In this document: positions 18,886-28,100 of the stretch, piece after piece | How the letters are laid out: each line of letters starts with the position of its first letter | Numbering within the stretch: position 1 is the first letter of the stretch | Assembly: GCA_024636215.1 (NCBI GenBank) | Contig: JAGXHL010000048.1 | Span: 1 to 43,847 of the forward strand | DNA: 43,847 nucleotides | From: Deltaproteobacteria bacterium | GTDB taxonomy: Bacteria; Desulfobacterota; Desulfuromonadia; Desulfuromonadales; BM103 | Direction: 5' to 3' | Made by a program: the position numbers and the translations under genes | The notes under the pieces: generated by a model | The model's input: only the letters and a program-made list of their open reading frames with translations | What the model was told of the DNA's origin: nothing | The model's database searches: none

Positions 18886-19400
18886 TAGTGCTGCGTTGGT
18901 TTGCCCGACAATGGCTGGTCGGGGTGGCGCTGCTGCTGTACTTGTGGGCCGGCCTGGCGGCGCCGGACAGGGCCTTGCGCGCCCTGCAATCGGGCAGCAG
19001 CATACTGCTGTCGGTGGCCCTGTTAATTGTCGCAGTCATGGGGCTTGTGGGGTTGGTGCAGGTTTGGCTCAGTCGCGATGCCGTGGCCCGCCTGCTGGGC
19101 AAAGAGGGTGGCGCAAGGGCCTTGCTGCTGGCTGCGGTGTGCGGAACTTTACTGATCGGCCCTCCCTACATCATCTTTCCCTTGCTCATGACGGTTCGCA
19201 GGCATGGCGCGCGCTGGGCCGTGGTCACCATCGTCCTGGCTGCTTATGCTGTTAAACTGCCGATGATTCCCTTGGAGGTCGGTTTTCTTGGCTGGCCATT
19301 TTCCCTGGGACGCTCTTTTCTTACCCTGGTCTTTGCCATCCCCACGGGGTTGCTGGTGGAAAAGTTGATGCATGATTCTGATCGGGGCGGAGCTCTTTGA
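18882..19400 (+). CDS. Half-size permease-like membrane protein B
   Basis: The 172-residue membrane protein has about five hydrophobic segments. Its C-terminal half is a clear paralogue of the preceding protein: both share IGPP followed by FP, then P-x-E, an xGW-x-F-x-L motif and a final hydrophobic segment ending in GLL. The two probably pair to make one complete permease. The ATG overlaps the stop of the first gene by 4 bp. Loss of polar residues between halves argues against an enzyme. Nothing in the sequence identifies the substrate, and a link to the upstream trehalose genes is only positional. Confidence 0.7.
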   Translation: MIVLRWFARQWLVGVALLLYLWAGLAAPDRALRALQSGSSILLSVALLIVAVMGLVGLVQVWLSRDAVARLLGKEGGARALLLAAVCGTLLIGPPYIIFPLLMTVRRHGARWAVVTIVLAAYAVKLPMIPLEVGFLGWPFSLGRSFLTLVFAIPTGLLVEKLMHDSDRGGAL

Positions 19401-19483
19401 GGGCTGAAAATTGCCCGCGTGAATCGACCCCGACAACTCCACATTTCGCTCCTGGGCTTTAAAAAAAAACAAGAACATGAGAA

Positions 19484-19509
19484 AAGCCCACCTCAATTGA
19501 GGTGGGCTT
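19484..19509. terminator. Terminator of the pst-phoU operon
   Basis: A perfect 26-bp palindrome with a 13-bp arm (AAGCCCACCTCAA and its complement). On the minus strand it is followed within 23 nt by a run of nine T, so it most likely ends the phoU transcript. On + it could still slow readthrough from the permease genes but lacks a T tract there. Confidence 0.8.
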
Positions 19510-19608
19510 ACCAACAGCAAATCTCTGCCAGCAGTTGAACTGATTTCGGGCAGCAGCTGAGGACTGACTGTGCGGTCTGAAAAACTTTTTTGCCGTTACG
19601 CTTTCTCG

Positions 19609-20265
19609 TCAGGCAAGCGTATGCCGCACGATACTTCCCTCATTGAGATAAATGACATCTTCGGCAATGTTGGTTGCCAGGTCGGCAACCCGCTCAAGAT
19701 GGCGGGAGACGGTCAGGTAGCTGAGGACAATATCCACCGAATCCGGATGGTGGCGAACATATTCTTTGAATGTCTTGTAGTTACCGCTGTGAATAGCGTC
19801 GACTTCATCGTCGAGTTTGAGGACATTGCGGGCCAGATCCAGGTCGGCGTTGACCAGTGAATCAAGAGCTTTTTCCAGCATATCGATCACCTTTACTCCC
19901 ATCTTGTCCAGCTCCAGTGGGCAGACCATCTTTGGCGACTCACTGATTGCCAATGCACGTTCACAGATGTTGGCGGCCTGGTCTGCTATGCGCTCCAGGT
20001 CATTGGTGATCTTCAGAACCGCAACGATCATACGCAGGTCGTTCGCCACCGGCTGGTGCAGGGCCAGAACCTTGAGGCATTCTTCTTCAAGGTTGACTTC
20101 GAGCCGATTGATCTGGTTATCGTTGTCGATGACCTTCTGCGCCAGCTCACGGTCGTGACCAGACAGGGCCCTGATCGCCTTTTGAACACTCTCTTCGACG
20201 ACCGCAGTCAAAGTCAGCAGCTGTGTTTCGAGTTTTTCAAGCTCAATTCCGATCAAATGTGACAT
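19609..20265 (-). CDS. phoU: Phosphate transport regulator PhoU
   Basis: The 218-residue all-helical protein is a duplicated PhoU domain. It has the metal-binding E/D-x3-D pattern in each half (NDLERIADQAANICERAL in the first, RHLERVADLATNIAEDVIYL in the second). PhoU connects the Pst transporter to the PhoR kinase and damps the Pho response when phosphate is ample. AGGAGG lies six bases before the ATG and overlaps the end of pstB, so the two are coupled. It is the final gene of pstCAB-phoU and is followed by a perfect-palindrome terminator. Confidence 0.93.
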   Translation of the reverse strand: MSHLIGIELEKLETQLLTLTAVVEESVQKAIRALSGHDRELAQKVIDNDNQINRLEVNLEEECLKVLALHQPVANDLRMIVAVLKITNDLERIADQAANICERALAISESPKMVCPLELDKMGVKVIDMLEKALDSLVNADLDLARNVLKLDDEVDAIHSGNYKTFKEYVRHHPDSVDIVLSYLTVSRHLERVADLATNIAEDVIYLNEGSIVRHTLA

Positions 20266-20273
20266 GTATCCTC

Positions 20274-21056
20274 CTAGCCGAAGCGGCCGGTGATGTAATC
20301 TTCAGTTTGTTTTTTCTGCGGCTTCATAAACATCTTGTTAGTGAGTCCGAATTCAATCAGCACGCCTTCGTATAAGAACGCAGTAAAATCGGAGACACGA
20401 GCGGCCTGCTGCATATTGTGTGTAACGATAATAATCGTGTAGTCGTTACTCAACTCGCCAATCAGTTCCTCGACACGGGCGGTCGATTTCGGATCGAGAG
20501 CGCTGCATGGTTCATCCATCAAAATCACTTCAGGGTTGACGGCGATAGCACGGGCAATGCAGAGACGTTGCATCTGACCGCCGGACAAACCGAGAGCCGA
20601 GGTGTGCAATCGATCTTTGACTTCGTCCCACAGGGCTGCACCTTTCAAGCTTTTTTCCACGGCTTCATCAAGCACGGTTTTGTTCTTCACGCCAGCGATA
20701 CGAAGACCATAGATAACATTCTCATAAATTGATTTGGGAAAAGGGTTCGATTTCTGAAACACCATCCCTACCCGCCGGCGCAGTTCGATGACATCCATAG
20801 AGGATGAGTTGACCTCTGCGCCGTTAAGAAGAATATGCCCTTGGACCTCGCTGATATCGATCAGGTCGTTCATACGATTGAAGCAGCGCAGCAGAGTCGA
20901 TTTTCCGCACCCGGATGGGCCGATCAAAGCGGTAACCTGGCGACGCGGAAAGGAAAGATTTATACCATGCAGAGCCTTGGCGCTTCCGTAGTAGAAGTCG
21001 AGGTTCTCGACTTCGATGATCGGATCTTCAATATGCAGGGATTTTGCTTCTCTCAT
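20274..21056 (-). CDS. pstB: Phosphate ABC transporter ATP-binding protein
   Basis: The 260-residue ATPase powers phosphate import. It has Walker [10 protein letters not shown] (about 43-51), Q-loop [17 protein letters not shown], the ABC signature [14 protein letters not shown], Walker [14 protein letters not shown] and the switch histidine in [24 protein letters not shown] and the overall length match PstB closely. It lies 14 bp after pstA and 8 bp before phoU. Confidence 0.95.
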   Translation of the reverse strand: MREAKSLHIEDPIIEVENLDFYYGSAKALHGINLSFPRRQVTALIGPSGCGKSTLLRCFNRMNDLIDISEVQGHILLNGAEVNSSSMDVIELRRRVGMVFQKSNPFPKSIYENVIYGLRIAGVKNKTVLDEAVEKSLKGAALWDEVKDRLHTSALGLSGGQMQRLCIARAIAVNPEVILMDEPCSALDPKSTARVEELIGELSNDYTIIIVTHNMQQAARVSDFTAFLYEGVLIEFGLTNKMFMKPQKKQTEDYITGRFG

Positions 21057-21070
21057 TTATCACAATTCCT

Positions 21071-22669
21071 TTAAAAAGTGCTGAAAGTATAGCGTTTTTT
21101 CATCCTGTTGCGCAAATAGATCGCAATACTGCTCATGGTCAGCACGATCAGAACCAGCAACAGGGTGGTCACAAAAACCATCGGCTTGGCCGCCTCGACG
21201 TTGGGCGACTGGAAACCGATGTCAAAGATGTGGAAGCCCAGGTGCATGAATTTGCGGTCGAGGTGCAGAAACGGGAAGTTGCCGTCAAGAGGCAGAGACG
21301 GTGCCAATTTGACAACCCCGGTGATCATCAGTGGCGCAACTTCGCCGGCGGCGCGGGCCATGGACAGGATCAGGCCGGTCATTATGCCCGGGGAGGCCAT
21401 CGGCAGCAGGATGCGCATCAGGGTCTGGAACTTGGTGGAGCCGAGCGCCAGAGAGCCTTCTCGCATTTCGCGGGGGATCGCCCCCAGTGCTTCCTCGGTC
21501 GAAACGATTACTACCGGCACAGTCAGCAATGCCAGGGTCAGACTGGCCCAGAGGATGCCGCCGGTACCGAAGGTCGGGGTTGGCAACAGCTCCGGGAAGA
21601 AAATCTGGTCAATGGTGCTGCCGATGCCGTAGACGAAAAAGCCAAGACCGAAGATTCCGTAAACGATCGACGGGATTCCGGCTAGATTGTTCACCGCAAT
21701 CCGTACCAGGCGTACAACCACCCCTTCCTTGGCGTATTCGCGCAGATAGATCGCAGCGATGACTCCCAGGGGAAAACTGAACAGACTCATGATGAAGATC
21801 AGCATGATCGTACCGAAGATTGCCGGGAAGAGCCCACCCTCGGTATTCGATTCACGGGGTTCACCGACGATCAACTCTTTCAAATTGGCCAGATAAAAAC
21901 CGATTTTCTGCAGGGTGCTCATGCGGTTCGGTTGGTAGATGTCTACGATGTCGGCGAGAGCGATTGCGCGCTCCTGGCCATTGACATCGGCAAAGGTTGC
22001 CGAGTAACTGCGCATTGCCGAGGAGGCCTGGTTTTGTGCTTGCACCAGGTGCCGGAAGTCGTCTTGCAGAACAGCAAGCTTGCGTTGCAGCTCGCGCAGG
22101 ACAGGGGCGCCAGCACGGGCACCCTGATATTCGGCCTGCAAAATCTTGTGGCGCACATCTTCCATTTTGTAGCTGAGGCGCGAGATGGCGTCGTCCATAT
22201 CGTCTACGCCCTCTTTCATCACTTTAACCTGTTGCAGTGCAACGAGCAGGGATGAGTAGGCATCGGCGTTGTCTGGACTGGTCAGGTTCTTCAAGTCGAG
22301 GTTGTTCAGGAAACCGTAAAAATTACCATACTCTTCACGCTCGAGAGCAATGGCATCTTCCGGCCGGGTGCGTTTGGCGACCTCTGTTTCGTCGATCCAG
22401 CGAAAATCGAGGCCATACAGATCACGGTTGCCGACTTTGTACTGATTACGTAAACCTTCTCCCTGAAAAACCTCTTCACGCTGCACCTGCTCACCAAGGA
22501 CAGCAGTGCCGCCTTTGAGCTCAAGTTTTTCCAGTTCACTGGGCCAGAATACGCCCAGGCCGTTAACCAGAATCACCACAATCAAAGTCGCTGCGATAAG
22601 CAGGGTCACGGCCAGAGCTGCGCCTGTTGCCCAGACCCAGGGTTCACCTGTACGCCAGTATTTATTCAT
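21071..22669 (-). CDS. pstA: Phosphate ABC transporter permease PstA, extended
   Basis: The 532-residue permease is nearly twice the E. coli PstA (296 aa). The C-terminal 260 residues form the usual permease core, with the EAA-like loop ALGAIPREMREGSLALGSTKFQTLMRILLP and GIMTGLILSMARAAGEVAPLMITG. A first membrane segment (about 14-37) is followed by some 230 residues predicted to face the periplasm. These include a charged, heptad-like stretch from about residue 145 to 210 (DDMDDAISRLSYKMEDVRH) suggesting a coiled coil. Such long PstA proteins are known in several proteobacteria. It begins one base after pstC ends, so their translation is coupled. Confidence 0.92.
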   Translation of the reverse strand: MNKYWRTGEPWVWATGAALAVTLLIAATLIVVILVNGLGVFWPSELEKLELKGGTAVLGEQVQREEVFQGEGLRNQYKVGNRDLYGLDFRWIDETEVAKRTRPEDAIALEREEYGNFYGFLNNLDLKNLTSPDNADAYSSLLVALQQVKVMKEGVDDMDDAISRLSYKMEDVRHKILQAEYQGARAGAPVLRELQRKLAVLQDDFRHLVQAQNQASSAMRSYSATFADVNGQERAIALADIVDIYQPNRMSTLQKIGFYLANLKELIVGEPRESNTEGGLFPAIFGTIMLIFIMSLFSFPLGVIAAIYLREYAKEGVVVRLVRIAVNNLAGIPSIVYGIFGLGFFVYGIGSTIDQIFFPELLPTPTFGTGGILWASLTLALLTVPVVIVSTEEALGAIPREMREGSLALGSTKFQTLMRILLPMASPGIMTGLILSMARAAGEVAPLMITGVVKLAPSLPLDGNFPFLHLDRKFMHLGFHIFDIGFQSPNVEAAKPMVFVTTLLLVLIVLTMSSIAIYLRNRMKKRYTFSTF

Positions 22670-22670
22670 A

Positions 22671-24902
22671 TCAGAATCGTCCGTATTTCTTACGCAGCCG
22701 CTGACGGATCACTTCGGCTGCGGTGTTGACCACGAAAGTCATTAAAAAAAGAATCACCGCCGAAAGGAAGAGCGTGCGGTAAAGTGTGCCGCCGTGCGGT
22801 GCTTCCGGAATTTCTACGGCAATATTCGAGGAGAGCGGCCGCATACCATTAAAAATTGACAGGTCCATGATGGCGGTGTTGCCGGTGGCCATCAGCACGA
22901 TCATGGTTTCACCGACCGCGCGGCCGAAGCCGATCATGCTGCCGGCAAAGATACCGGGGCTGGCCGAAGGCAGGATGACCCGCCAGACTGTTTGCCAACG
23001 ACTGGCACCGCAGGCCAGCGAGGCGGCTTTCAGCGACGGGGGAACATTGGAGAGCGAATCCTCAGCGATGGTAAAAATAATCGGAATAACCGCGAAACCC
23101 ATGGCAAAAGCTATGACGATACAGTTGCGTGGGTCGTAGCGGGTGCCTGCCTCGACAAACAGCCATTGCTTCAGGTTGCCATCAAACAGCAGATTTTCGG
23201 CCATCGGTCCCAGAGTCATGGCGATGGCCATGGAAAGGACGATAATCGGGGCAATGGCGAGAAATTCATAGCCGCGCTCCAGCCCTCTGATCCGCTCCTG
23301 CTTGCGCATTGCCTGCCAGGCAACGATCGCGATCATCAGTCCAACCGGGATGAAGACAAAGGACATGAAGACCGCGCCCAGGGATTTTTCGATGATCGGC
23401 GCCAGCCAGAGGGCGGCCAGAAAACCGATGATGACGGTCGGGATCGCCGCCATGATTTCAACGATTGGTTTGATCATGGCGCGCAGACGCGGTCGGCAGA
23501 ACTGGCTGGTGTAGATAGCGCCGAACAAGGCCAGAGGCACAGCAAATAGCATGGCGTAGAAGGTGCCTTTGAGGGTGCCGAAGATCAAAGGCGTCAGGCT
23601 CAACTTGGGTTCGAAATCGTCACTGGCGGAAGACGATTGCCAGACGAATTCAGGTTGATCGTAGCCTTCGTACCAGACTTTGCCGAACAGGGTTTTCCAG
23701 CTGACCTCGGGGTGGGGATTGTCGAGTTTCCAGATGATGGCATCAGCTTCCGAGGTCATGGCGACGATGCCGTCGCCCCGGGTGGAAAATGAATAAAGCG
23801 TCAGTGGCACATGATTGCCCAGCTCGAGGAGATGGCGCTCACTGGTCATGTGATCAAGATGCAGATAACCCTCGGCACTCAGGCTGAGTAAAGATTTGTC
23901 CCGCGGCGAGTGCTGGATCTTCAATACCGAGCTGTTGTGACTGGCCAGGTCATGAATGCGCTTGAGTTCTTTACGGGCGCGGTTTTTTTCTACCCGGACC
24001 GGAAACCAGGTCGTGACCTGGCCCTCGGCATCTCCGACAGCGAGAGAATAGTCACCAAACACCATCGAGAGCGCGGAAATGGCGCGTCCATCGGCAAAGG
24101 CCGGCAGTTGATCGCGCAGTTCCGCTTCTCCGGGTTCCTGCAGAGACCAGTGCAGAATGTAGCCCTGGCTGGTTCCGGCGTACAAGGCCATGCCCTGGCT
24201 GTCGAGCGCTAAAGAGGTGACTGTGCCCTGCTCGGGAGCAGCAAGGGTTTCAGAAAAAAACTCCTCTTCCTGGTCACCGAACAAGCTCTCCGTCACCGCA
24301 ATTTGGGTGATTCGAATTTGTCCGTCGGCCAACAGGTCCGTGCGGGTTCTGCGGCCTTCTCCGGAAATGCGTCCGAAAGAGAGGCTTGGTCTGCCGCCTT
24401 CAACAGCAGCAAATTCTGCATCGCGATGCAACTCATGCAGGATCGTGCGCCGATTATTGTCGGTTTCATCAAAGAACGATTTGAAAGCAACCCTTTCCAG
24501 GGTTAGAGAACCATCCTCCCAGAGTATTCCAAATTGCATGTCTCCATAATTCTCAATCTTTAACAATTTGGCGTTGTCATGGGGTGGAGAGACAATAATT
24601 TGATCTGTCTCCAGGCCTTGCTGGGTTTCAAAAAAATGAAAGATCCCCGCACGATCTGTAAAGAAGCCGGTTTCGAGATACTCGTCAACACCGATCGCCA
24701 GGATATCCTGTTGGTCAACTCCGGAGAGTGGGAACTTGGCAAAAATTTCCGCTTGCGGGCTTTGAAACAGCGGCAGACTGGTGTTTGCGATCAGGACCAA
24801 TATCAAAACCACGCTCAAGATAACCAGCATGCCGCCAAGCGTTATCACCCATTTGGCGATACGGTCGTTGCGCTTGGCGCGGATGCGAAACTTTTCATTC
24901 AT
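22671..24902 (-). CDS. pstC: Phosphate ABC transporter permease PstC, extended with a propeller-like domain
   Basis: The 743-residue protein is more than twice the E. coli PstC (319 aa). One membrane helix (about 17-40) is followed by roughly 410 residues that should lie in the periplasm. They show repeated beta-strand motifs like those of WD40/quinoprotein propellers (ALYAGTSQGYILHWSLQEP, SLAVGDAEGQVTTWFP, LLSLSAEGYLHLDH, GIVAMTSEADAIIWKLD). The C-terminal 290 residues are the permease, with SLKAASLACGASRWQTVWRVILPSA and GIFAGSMIGFGRAVGETMIVLM. The periplasmic domain may touch PstS or sense conditions (inference). A strong intrinsic terminator separates this gene from pstS upstream. Confidence 0.92.
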   Translation of the reverse strand: MNEKFRIRAKRNDRIAKWVITLGGMLVILSVVLILVLIANTSLPLFQSPQAEIFAKFPLSGVDQQDILAIGVDEYLETGFFTDRAGIFHFFETQQGLETDQIIVSPPHDNAKLLKIENYGDMQFGILWEDGSLTLERVAFKSFFDETDNNRRTILHELHRDAEFAAVEGGRPSLSFGRISGEGRRTRTDLLADGQIRITQIAVTESLFGDQEEEFFSETLAAPEQGTVTSLALDSQGMALYAGTSQGYILHWSLQEPGEAELRDQLPAFADGRAISALSMVFGDYSLAVGDAEGQVTTWFPVRVEKNRARKELKRIHDLASHNSSVLKIQHSPRDKSLLSLSAEGYLHLDHMTSERHLLELGNHVPLTLYSFSTRGDGIVAMTSEADAIIWKLDNPHPEVSWKTLFGKVWYEGYDQPEFVWQSSSASDDFEPKLSLTPLIFGTLKGTFYAMLFAVPLALFGAIYTSQFCRPRLRAMIKPIVEIMAAIPTVIIGFLAALWLAPIIEKSLGAVFMSFVFIPVGLMIAIVAWQAMRKQERIRGLERGYEFLAIAPIIVLSMAIAMTLGPMAENLLFDGNLKQWLFVEAGTRYDPRNCIVIAFAMGFAVIPIIFTIAEDSLSNVPPSLKAASLACGASRWQTVWRVILPSASPGIFAGSMIGFGRAVGETMIVLMATGNTAIMDLSIFNGMRPLSSNIAVEIPEAPHGGTLYRTLFLSAVILFLMTFVVNTAAEVIRQRLRKKYGRF

Positions 24903-24935
24903 TTAATATGTCCCGTTGCGGTTAAAAAAACGAAC

Positions 24936-24966
24936 TCCCGCTGCTGTCGTTTTGACAGCAGCGGGA
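24936..24966 (-). terminator. Intercistronic terminator/attenuator between pstS and pstC
   Basis: A perfect 13-bp stem (TCCCGCTGCTGTC with its complement) and a 5-nt GTTTT loop are followed on the minus strand by GTTCG and seven T. It lies in the 107-bp gap between pstS and pstC. It should end most transcripts after pstS while letting some pass, giving more binding protein than permease; it could also protect the pstS mRNA 3' end. Confidence 0.85.
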
Positions 24967-25009
24967 CATTTCTGCCTGGCGGTTTATGCCGGAATGTTTC
25001 CAATGGCCC

Positions 25010-25996
25010 TTAGTCGAGCAGAGCCAGTTGTTTGGCAGCGATTTCTGCGGTCAACGGCAGGTAGCCGTCCTTGACTACAATTTCCTGACCTTCTTTGGAG
25101 AGGACGAATTTCAGGAACTCCTTGACCAGTGTCGGCAGCGGCTTGTTTGGCTCCTTGGCGACATAAACGTAAAGCAGGCGACCAAGGGGATAGTCACCAC
25201 TCAGGACATTGACGTAAGTCGGCTCGTAAGCGTTACCGCCTTTTTTCGACAGGGCGATTGCCTTGACGCCGGAGGTTTTGTAGCCAATACCGGAGTAACC
25301 GATACCGCTGAGGTCTTCAGTGACACCCAGAACCACCGATGCCGAACCGGGCTGTTCCTTGACGGTGTCTTTATAGTCCCCTTTGAAAAGAGCTGCTTCC
25401 TTGAAATAACCGTAGGTACCGGAAGCACTGTTACGACCGTAGAGGCTGATCGGCTTGTTGGCCCATTCACCTTTGAGGCCGACCTGACCCCAGGTGGTGA
25501 TGTCGGCAGCGGCGCCGCCTTTACGATTCTTGGAAAAGATCGCATCGACCTCAGCCAGGTCAAGTGTCTCGATCGGATTATCCTTGTTAACGTAGACAGC
25601 CAAAGAATCGAGGGCCACGCCGATCACGGTGGGTTTGTAACCGAACTTGGCTTCAAATGCTTGAATTTCTTTGTCTTTCATCTTACGGGACATGGGACCC
25701 AGCTGGGAGGTGCCTTCGATCAGCGCCGGGGGTGCGGTGCTGGAGCCCTTACCCTCGATCTGAATGTTGACGTTGGGGTACTGCTTACGGAACGACTCGG
25801 CCCAGAAGGTCATCAGGTTGTTCAAGGTGTCGGAACCGACACTGTTGAGATTGCCGGCCACACCCTGAACCTTAACGTAGTCGGTAATGTTGGCGTCGAC
25901 CTTGATCTGATCTGCCACACTGGTTGTTGCCATCAGGCCCACGGCCAGTATAACCAGACCGAAGGAACGAGCCATTTTCTTGATCCCTTTGTTCAT
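25010..25996 (-). CDS. pstS: Periplasmic phosphate-binding protein PstS
   Basis: The 328-residue protein has a signal peptide (basic [10 protein letters not shown], a hydrophobic core, and likely cleavage after SVADQ or TSVA near residue 28). It then shows the PstS phosphate-binding pattern: [10 protein letters not shown] (about 51-60), [26 protein letters not shown], and [19 protein letters not shown], whose Ser/Thr/Arg residues bind phosphate. It delivers phosphate to PstCA. AAGGAGAAAG upstream of the ATG is a strong ribosome-binding site. Two Pho-box-like sites lie in the 264-bp region between this gene and phoR. Confidence 0.94.
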   Translation of the reverse strand: MNKGIKKMARSFGLVILAVGLMATTSVADQIKVDANITDYVKVQGVAGNLNSVGSDTLNNLMTFWAESFRKQYPNVNIQIEGKGSSTAPPALIEGTSQLGPMSRKMKDKEIQAFEAKFGYKPTVIGVALDSLAVYVNKDNPIETLDLAEVDAIFSKNRKGGAAADITTWGQVGLKGEWANKPISLYGRNSASGTYGYFKEAALFKGDYKDTVKEQPGSASVVLGVTEDLSGIGYSGIGYKTSGVKAIALSKKGGNAYEPTYVNVLSGDYPLGRLLYVYVAKEPNKPLPTLVKEFLKFVLSKEGQEIVVKDGYLPLTAEIAAKQLALLD

Positions 25997-26090
25997 TGTT
26001 TCTTTCTCCTTTTTCTAACTGACAATTATTGAGTGCCGGGCCTTTCCCGGACGTGCTGTCCTCTGAACTGGTGAAGAGCATCGCTTGTGT

Positions 26091-26110
26091 CGGTTAGAAA
26101 AATGTTAGCA
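26091..26110 (-). promoter_or_regulatory. Pho-box-like direct repeat, pstS proximal
   Basis: On the minus strand the site reads TGCTAACATTTTTCTAACCG. The hexamers CTAACA and CTAACC start 11 bp apart, the PhoB spacing of one helical turn per half-site. It lies about 95 bp before the pstS ATG. Confidence 0.6.
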
Positions 26111-26200
26111 GTCTGTGAGTTGTGTGTAAAAACAGGCTGTTTGGAAGAAAAAACTTTCTCCAAATACCAGATTACTGTTGATTTGGAGGTTTAAACGGGG

Positions 26201-26220
26201 ATTGTTAGGTTTGTGTTAGG
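26201..26220 (-). promoter_or_regulatory. Pho-box-like direct repeat, pstS distal
   Basis: On the minus strand the site reads CCTAACACAAACCTAACAAT: two identical CCTAACA units, 11 bp apart with a 4-bp spacer, the exact layout of the E. coli Pho box (7-4-7). It is nearly identical to the site before the Na/Pi cotransporter at 36826-36843. A GTTTAAAC about eight bases on could serve as a weak -10 region. Confidence 0.75.
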
Positions 26221-26260
26221 TTTTGGTTCAGAAAGATGAGTGTGCGTAAAAAGCGCTTGC

Positions 26261-28057
26261 TTAGAGCTTGAAGCGGGGGGGAGTCGCTGTAAAGAGTTGA
26301 ATGGTAAAAGTACTCCCCTTACCCAGCATGCTGCTGACACTGATCTGGCCGTTGTGGGCTTGTATGATGTGCTTGACGATGGCCAGACCGAGACCGGTAC
26401 CGCCGAGTTTGCGGCTGCGGGCCTTGTCAACGCGGTAGAAACGTTCGAACAATCTGGGCAGGTGCTCCTGCGGGATGCCACTTCCCCAGTCTTGAACCTG
26501 AATCATGATAGAAGAGGGACTCCCTGTGGCGGTGAAACGGATCCGACCTTTTTCCGTGCTGTACTTGATGGCGTTGTCGATCAGGTTGACCAGTGCCTGT
26601 TCGAGCAGGGGAGCATTGATGTTTGCTTCAAGTTCATCCGGGCACTCCATCTCGAGTTTGATCTGCTTGTTTTGCGCTTTCACCTGGCAGGCTTGAAGAG
26701 TCCCCAAAAAGACGTCACGGAGCAGAGTGGGTTGCAATTCAAGCCCTTCCTGTTCCACGCCCTGTTCGATGCGGGAGAGGGCGAGCAGGTCTTCAATTAT
26801 CGCATTCAATCGATCTGATTGGCGGGAGATGATACCGAGGAAGCGCTCTGCGTTCTCCTTGTCGTCGACGGCACCATCCAGCAAGGTTTCGACTGAGCCC
26901 TTGATGGCCGTGATCGGTGTTTTCAACTCATGGGAAACGTTGGCAACAAAATCCCGACGAATGTTTTCCAGGCGTTGCAACCGCGTCATGTCGTTCAGCA
27001 CAACCAGGGCGCCAATATCTTTGCCGTTGGCATCCCTGAGAGGTGTGCCATGTGCCTGCAGGAAAAGTTCTTCGCCAGAAATGGCCAGAGTCATGTCAGC
27101 CTCGATGCGCTGCTGGCTGTGCAGCGCCTGGGAAATAAATCTCTGCAGATCCGGTTTGCGTATGATCTCCTGGATACGCCGGCCGATCACATTTTCAACG
27201 CTGATGTTAAGAAGGTCTGCTGCGCTTTGGTTGATGCGTAAAAGCCGTTCCTGGTTGTCTATGGCGAGAACACCTTCAATCATGCTGGCCAGAACCGCTT
27301 CCTGTTCGTTGCGCTGCCGGACAACCGTGCGGATACGGTCATCGAGCTGTGCGGCCATCTGGTTCATCGCCTCGGCCAGCCCTCCCATCTCTTCCCCCTT
27401 GTAATCAGGAAGTCGTCCTGCCAGCTCGCCGCGTGCAAATCGTTCGGCGCCCTGCTTCATTTCTTCCAAAGGCCGGCTGATCCGTCGCGACAGCCAGAGG
27501 CTTATCAGCGCTGCGATCAAAGCAATCACCAGCCCGCTATTGATAACCGGGTAGAGTGCCGACTCAAGCGTCAGGGCCAGGGTCCTGATCGGCAGTGCGG
27601 CCCTCACACATCCTACGATTTGCTCTTGCTCAACTACCGGTAATGCGACGTACATCATATTTTGCTGCAGAGTGTGACTGAAGCGGGTGGCGACGCCTGT
27701 TTGACCTTTCAGAGCATCGATGACCTCCGGGCGATCAGCGTGATTGTCCATCCGGGCCGGGTCTTCTTCGGAATCGGCAATCACCAGACCGTTCTCCATG
27801 AGTAAGGTGAAGCGAGTATGGGTTTGTTCGCCCAGGGTTTTGACGAGTTGTTCAAGAAATTGCGTCTGGTTTTTTTGCAGGACGCCTTGAACTTGAGGAA
27901 TCACCAGGCGGACCCGTGCTTCCAGACTGGTTCGGGTTTCGCGGGCATGGAAGGTGTTGAGCGAGCGGGAGAACACCCAGGTGACAGACAAAAGAGCTAT
28001 CAGGATGATGAGCAGAAAGGGTGGGTATATCTGCCATATAAGTCTTTTTCGGGCCAT
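26261..28057 (-). CDS. phoR: Phosphate regulon sensor histidine kinase PhoR
   Basis: The 598-residue membrane kinase has the order TM helix (about 10-31), periplasmic domain, second TM helix (about 173-193), HAMP, PAS (around 245-350), HisKA and HATPase. The phosphorylated histidine is in DFVANVSHELKTPITAIKG (near residue 378). The ATP-binding boxes are NLIDNAIKYS, DWGSGIPQEHLPRLFERFYR and GTGLGLAIVKHI. Unlike E. coli PhoR (431 aa) it has a full periplasmic sensor domain, as in Bacillus and many delta-proteobacteria. It follows phoB by 43 bp on the same strand and precedes the pst genes, so the order phoB-phoR-pstSCAB-phoU is read in one direction. Confidence 0.92.
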   Translation of the reverse strand: MARKRLIWQIYPPFLLIILIALLSVTWVFSRSLNTFHARETRTSLEARVRLVIPQVQGVLQKNQTQFLEQLVKTLGEQTHTRFTLLMENGLVIADSEEDPARMDNHADRPEVIDALKGQTGVATRFSHTLQQNMMYVALPVVEQEQIVGCVRAALPIRTLALTLESALYPVINSGLVIALIAALISLWLSRRISRPLEEMKQGAERFARGELAGRLPDYKGEEMGGLAEAMNQMAAQLDDRIRTVVRQRNEQEAVLASMIEGVLAIDNQERLLRINQSAADLLNISVENVIGRRIQEIIRKPDLQRFISQALHSQQRIEADMTLAISGEELFLQAHGTPLRDANGKDIGALVVLNDMTRLQRLENIRRDFVANVSHELKTPITAIKGSVETLLDGAVDDKENAERFLGIISRQSDRLNAIIEDLLALSRIEQGVEQEGLELQPTLLRDVFLGTLQACQVKAQNKQIKLEMECPDELEANINAPLLEQALVNLIDNAIKYSTEKGRIRFTATGSPSSIMIQVQDWGSGIPQEHLPRLFERFYRVDKARSRKLGGTGLGLAIVKHIIQAHNGQISVSSMLGKGSTFTIQLFTATPPRFKL

Positions 28058-28100
28058 GGGAAACCAAGTTGTCAGCTGTTAGTTTTTAGTGCGAGAAAAA

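Noticed and set aside
24986..26032. Open frame of 348 codons on the + strand
   Set aside because: It is the reverse of pstS and its flanks; no family features were seen.
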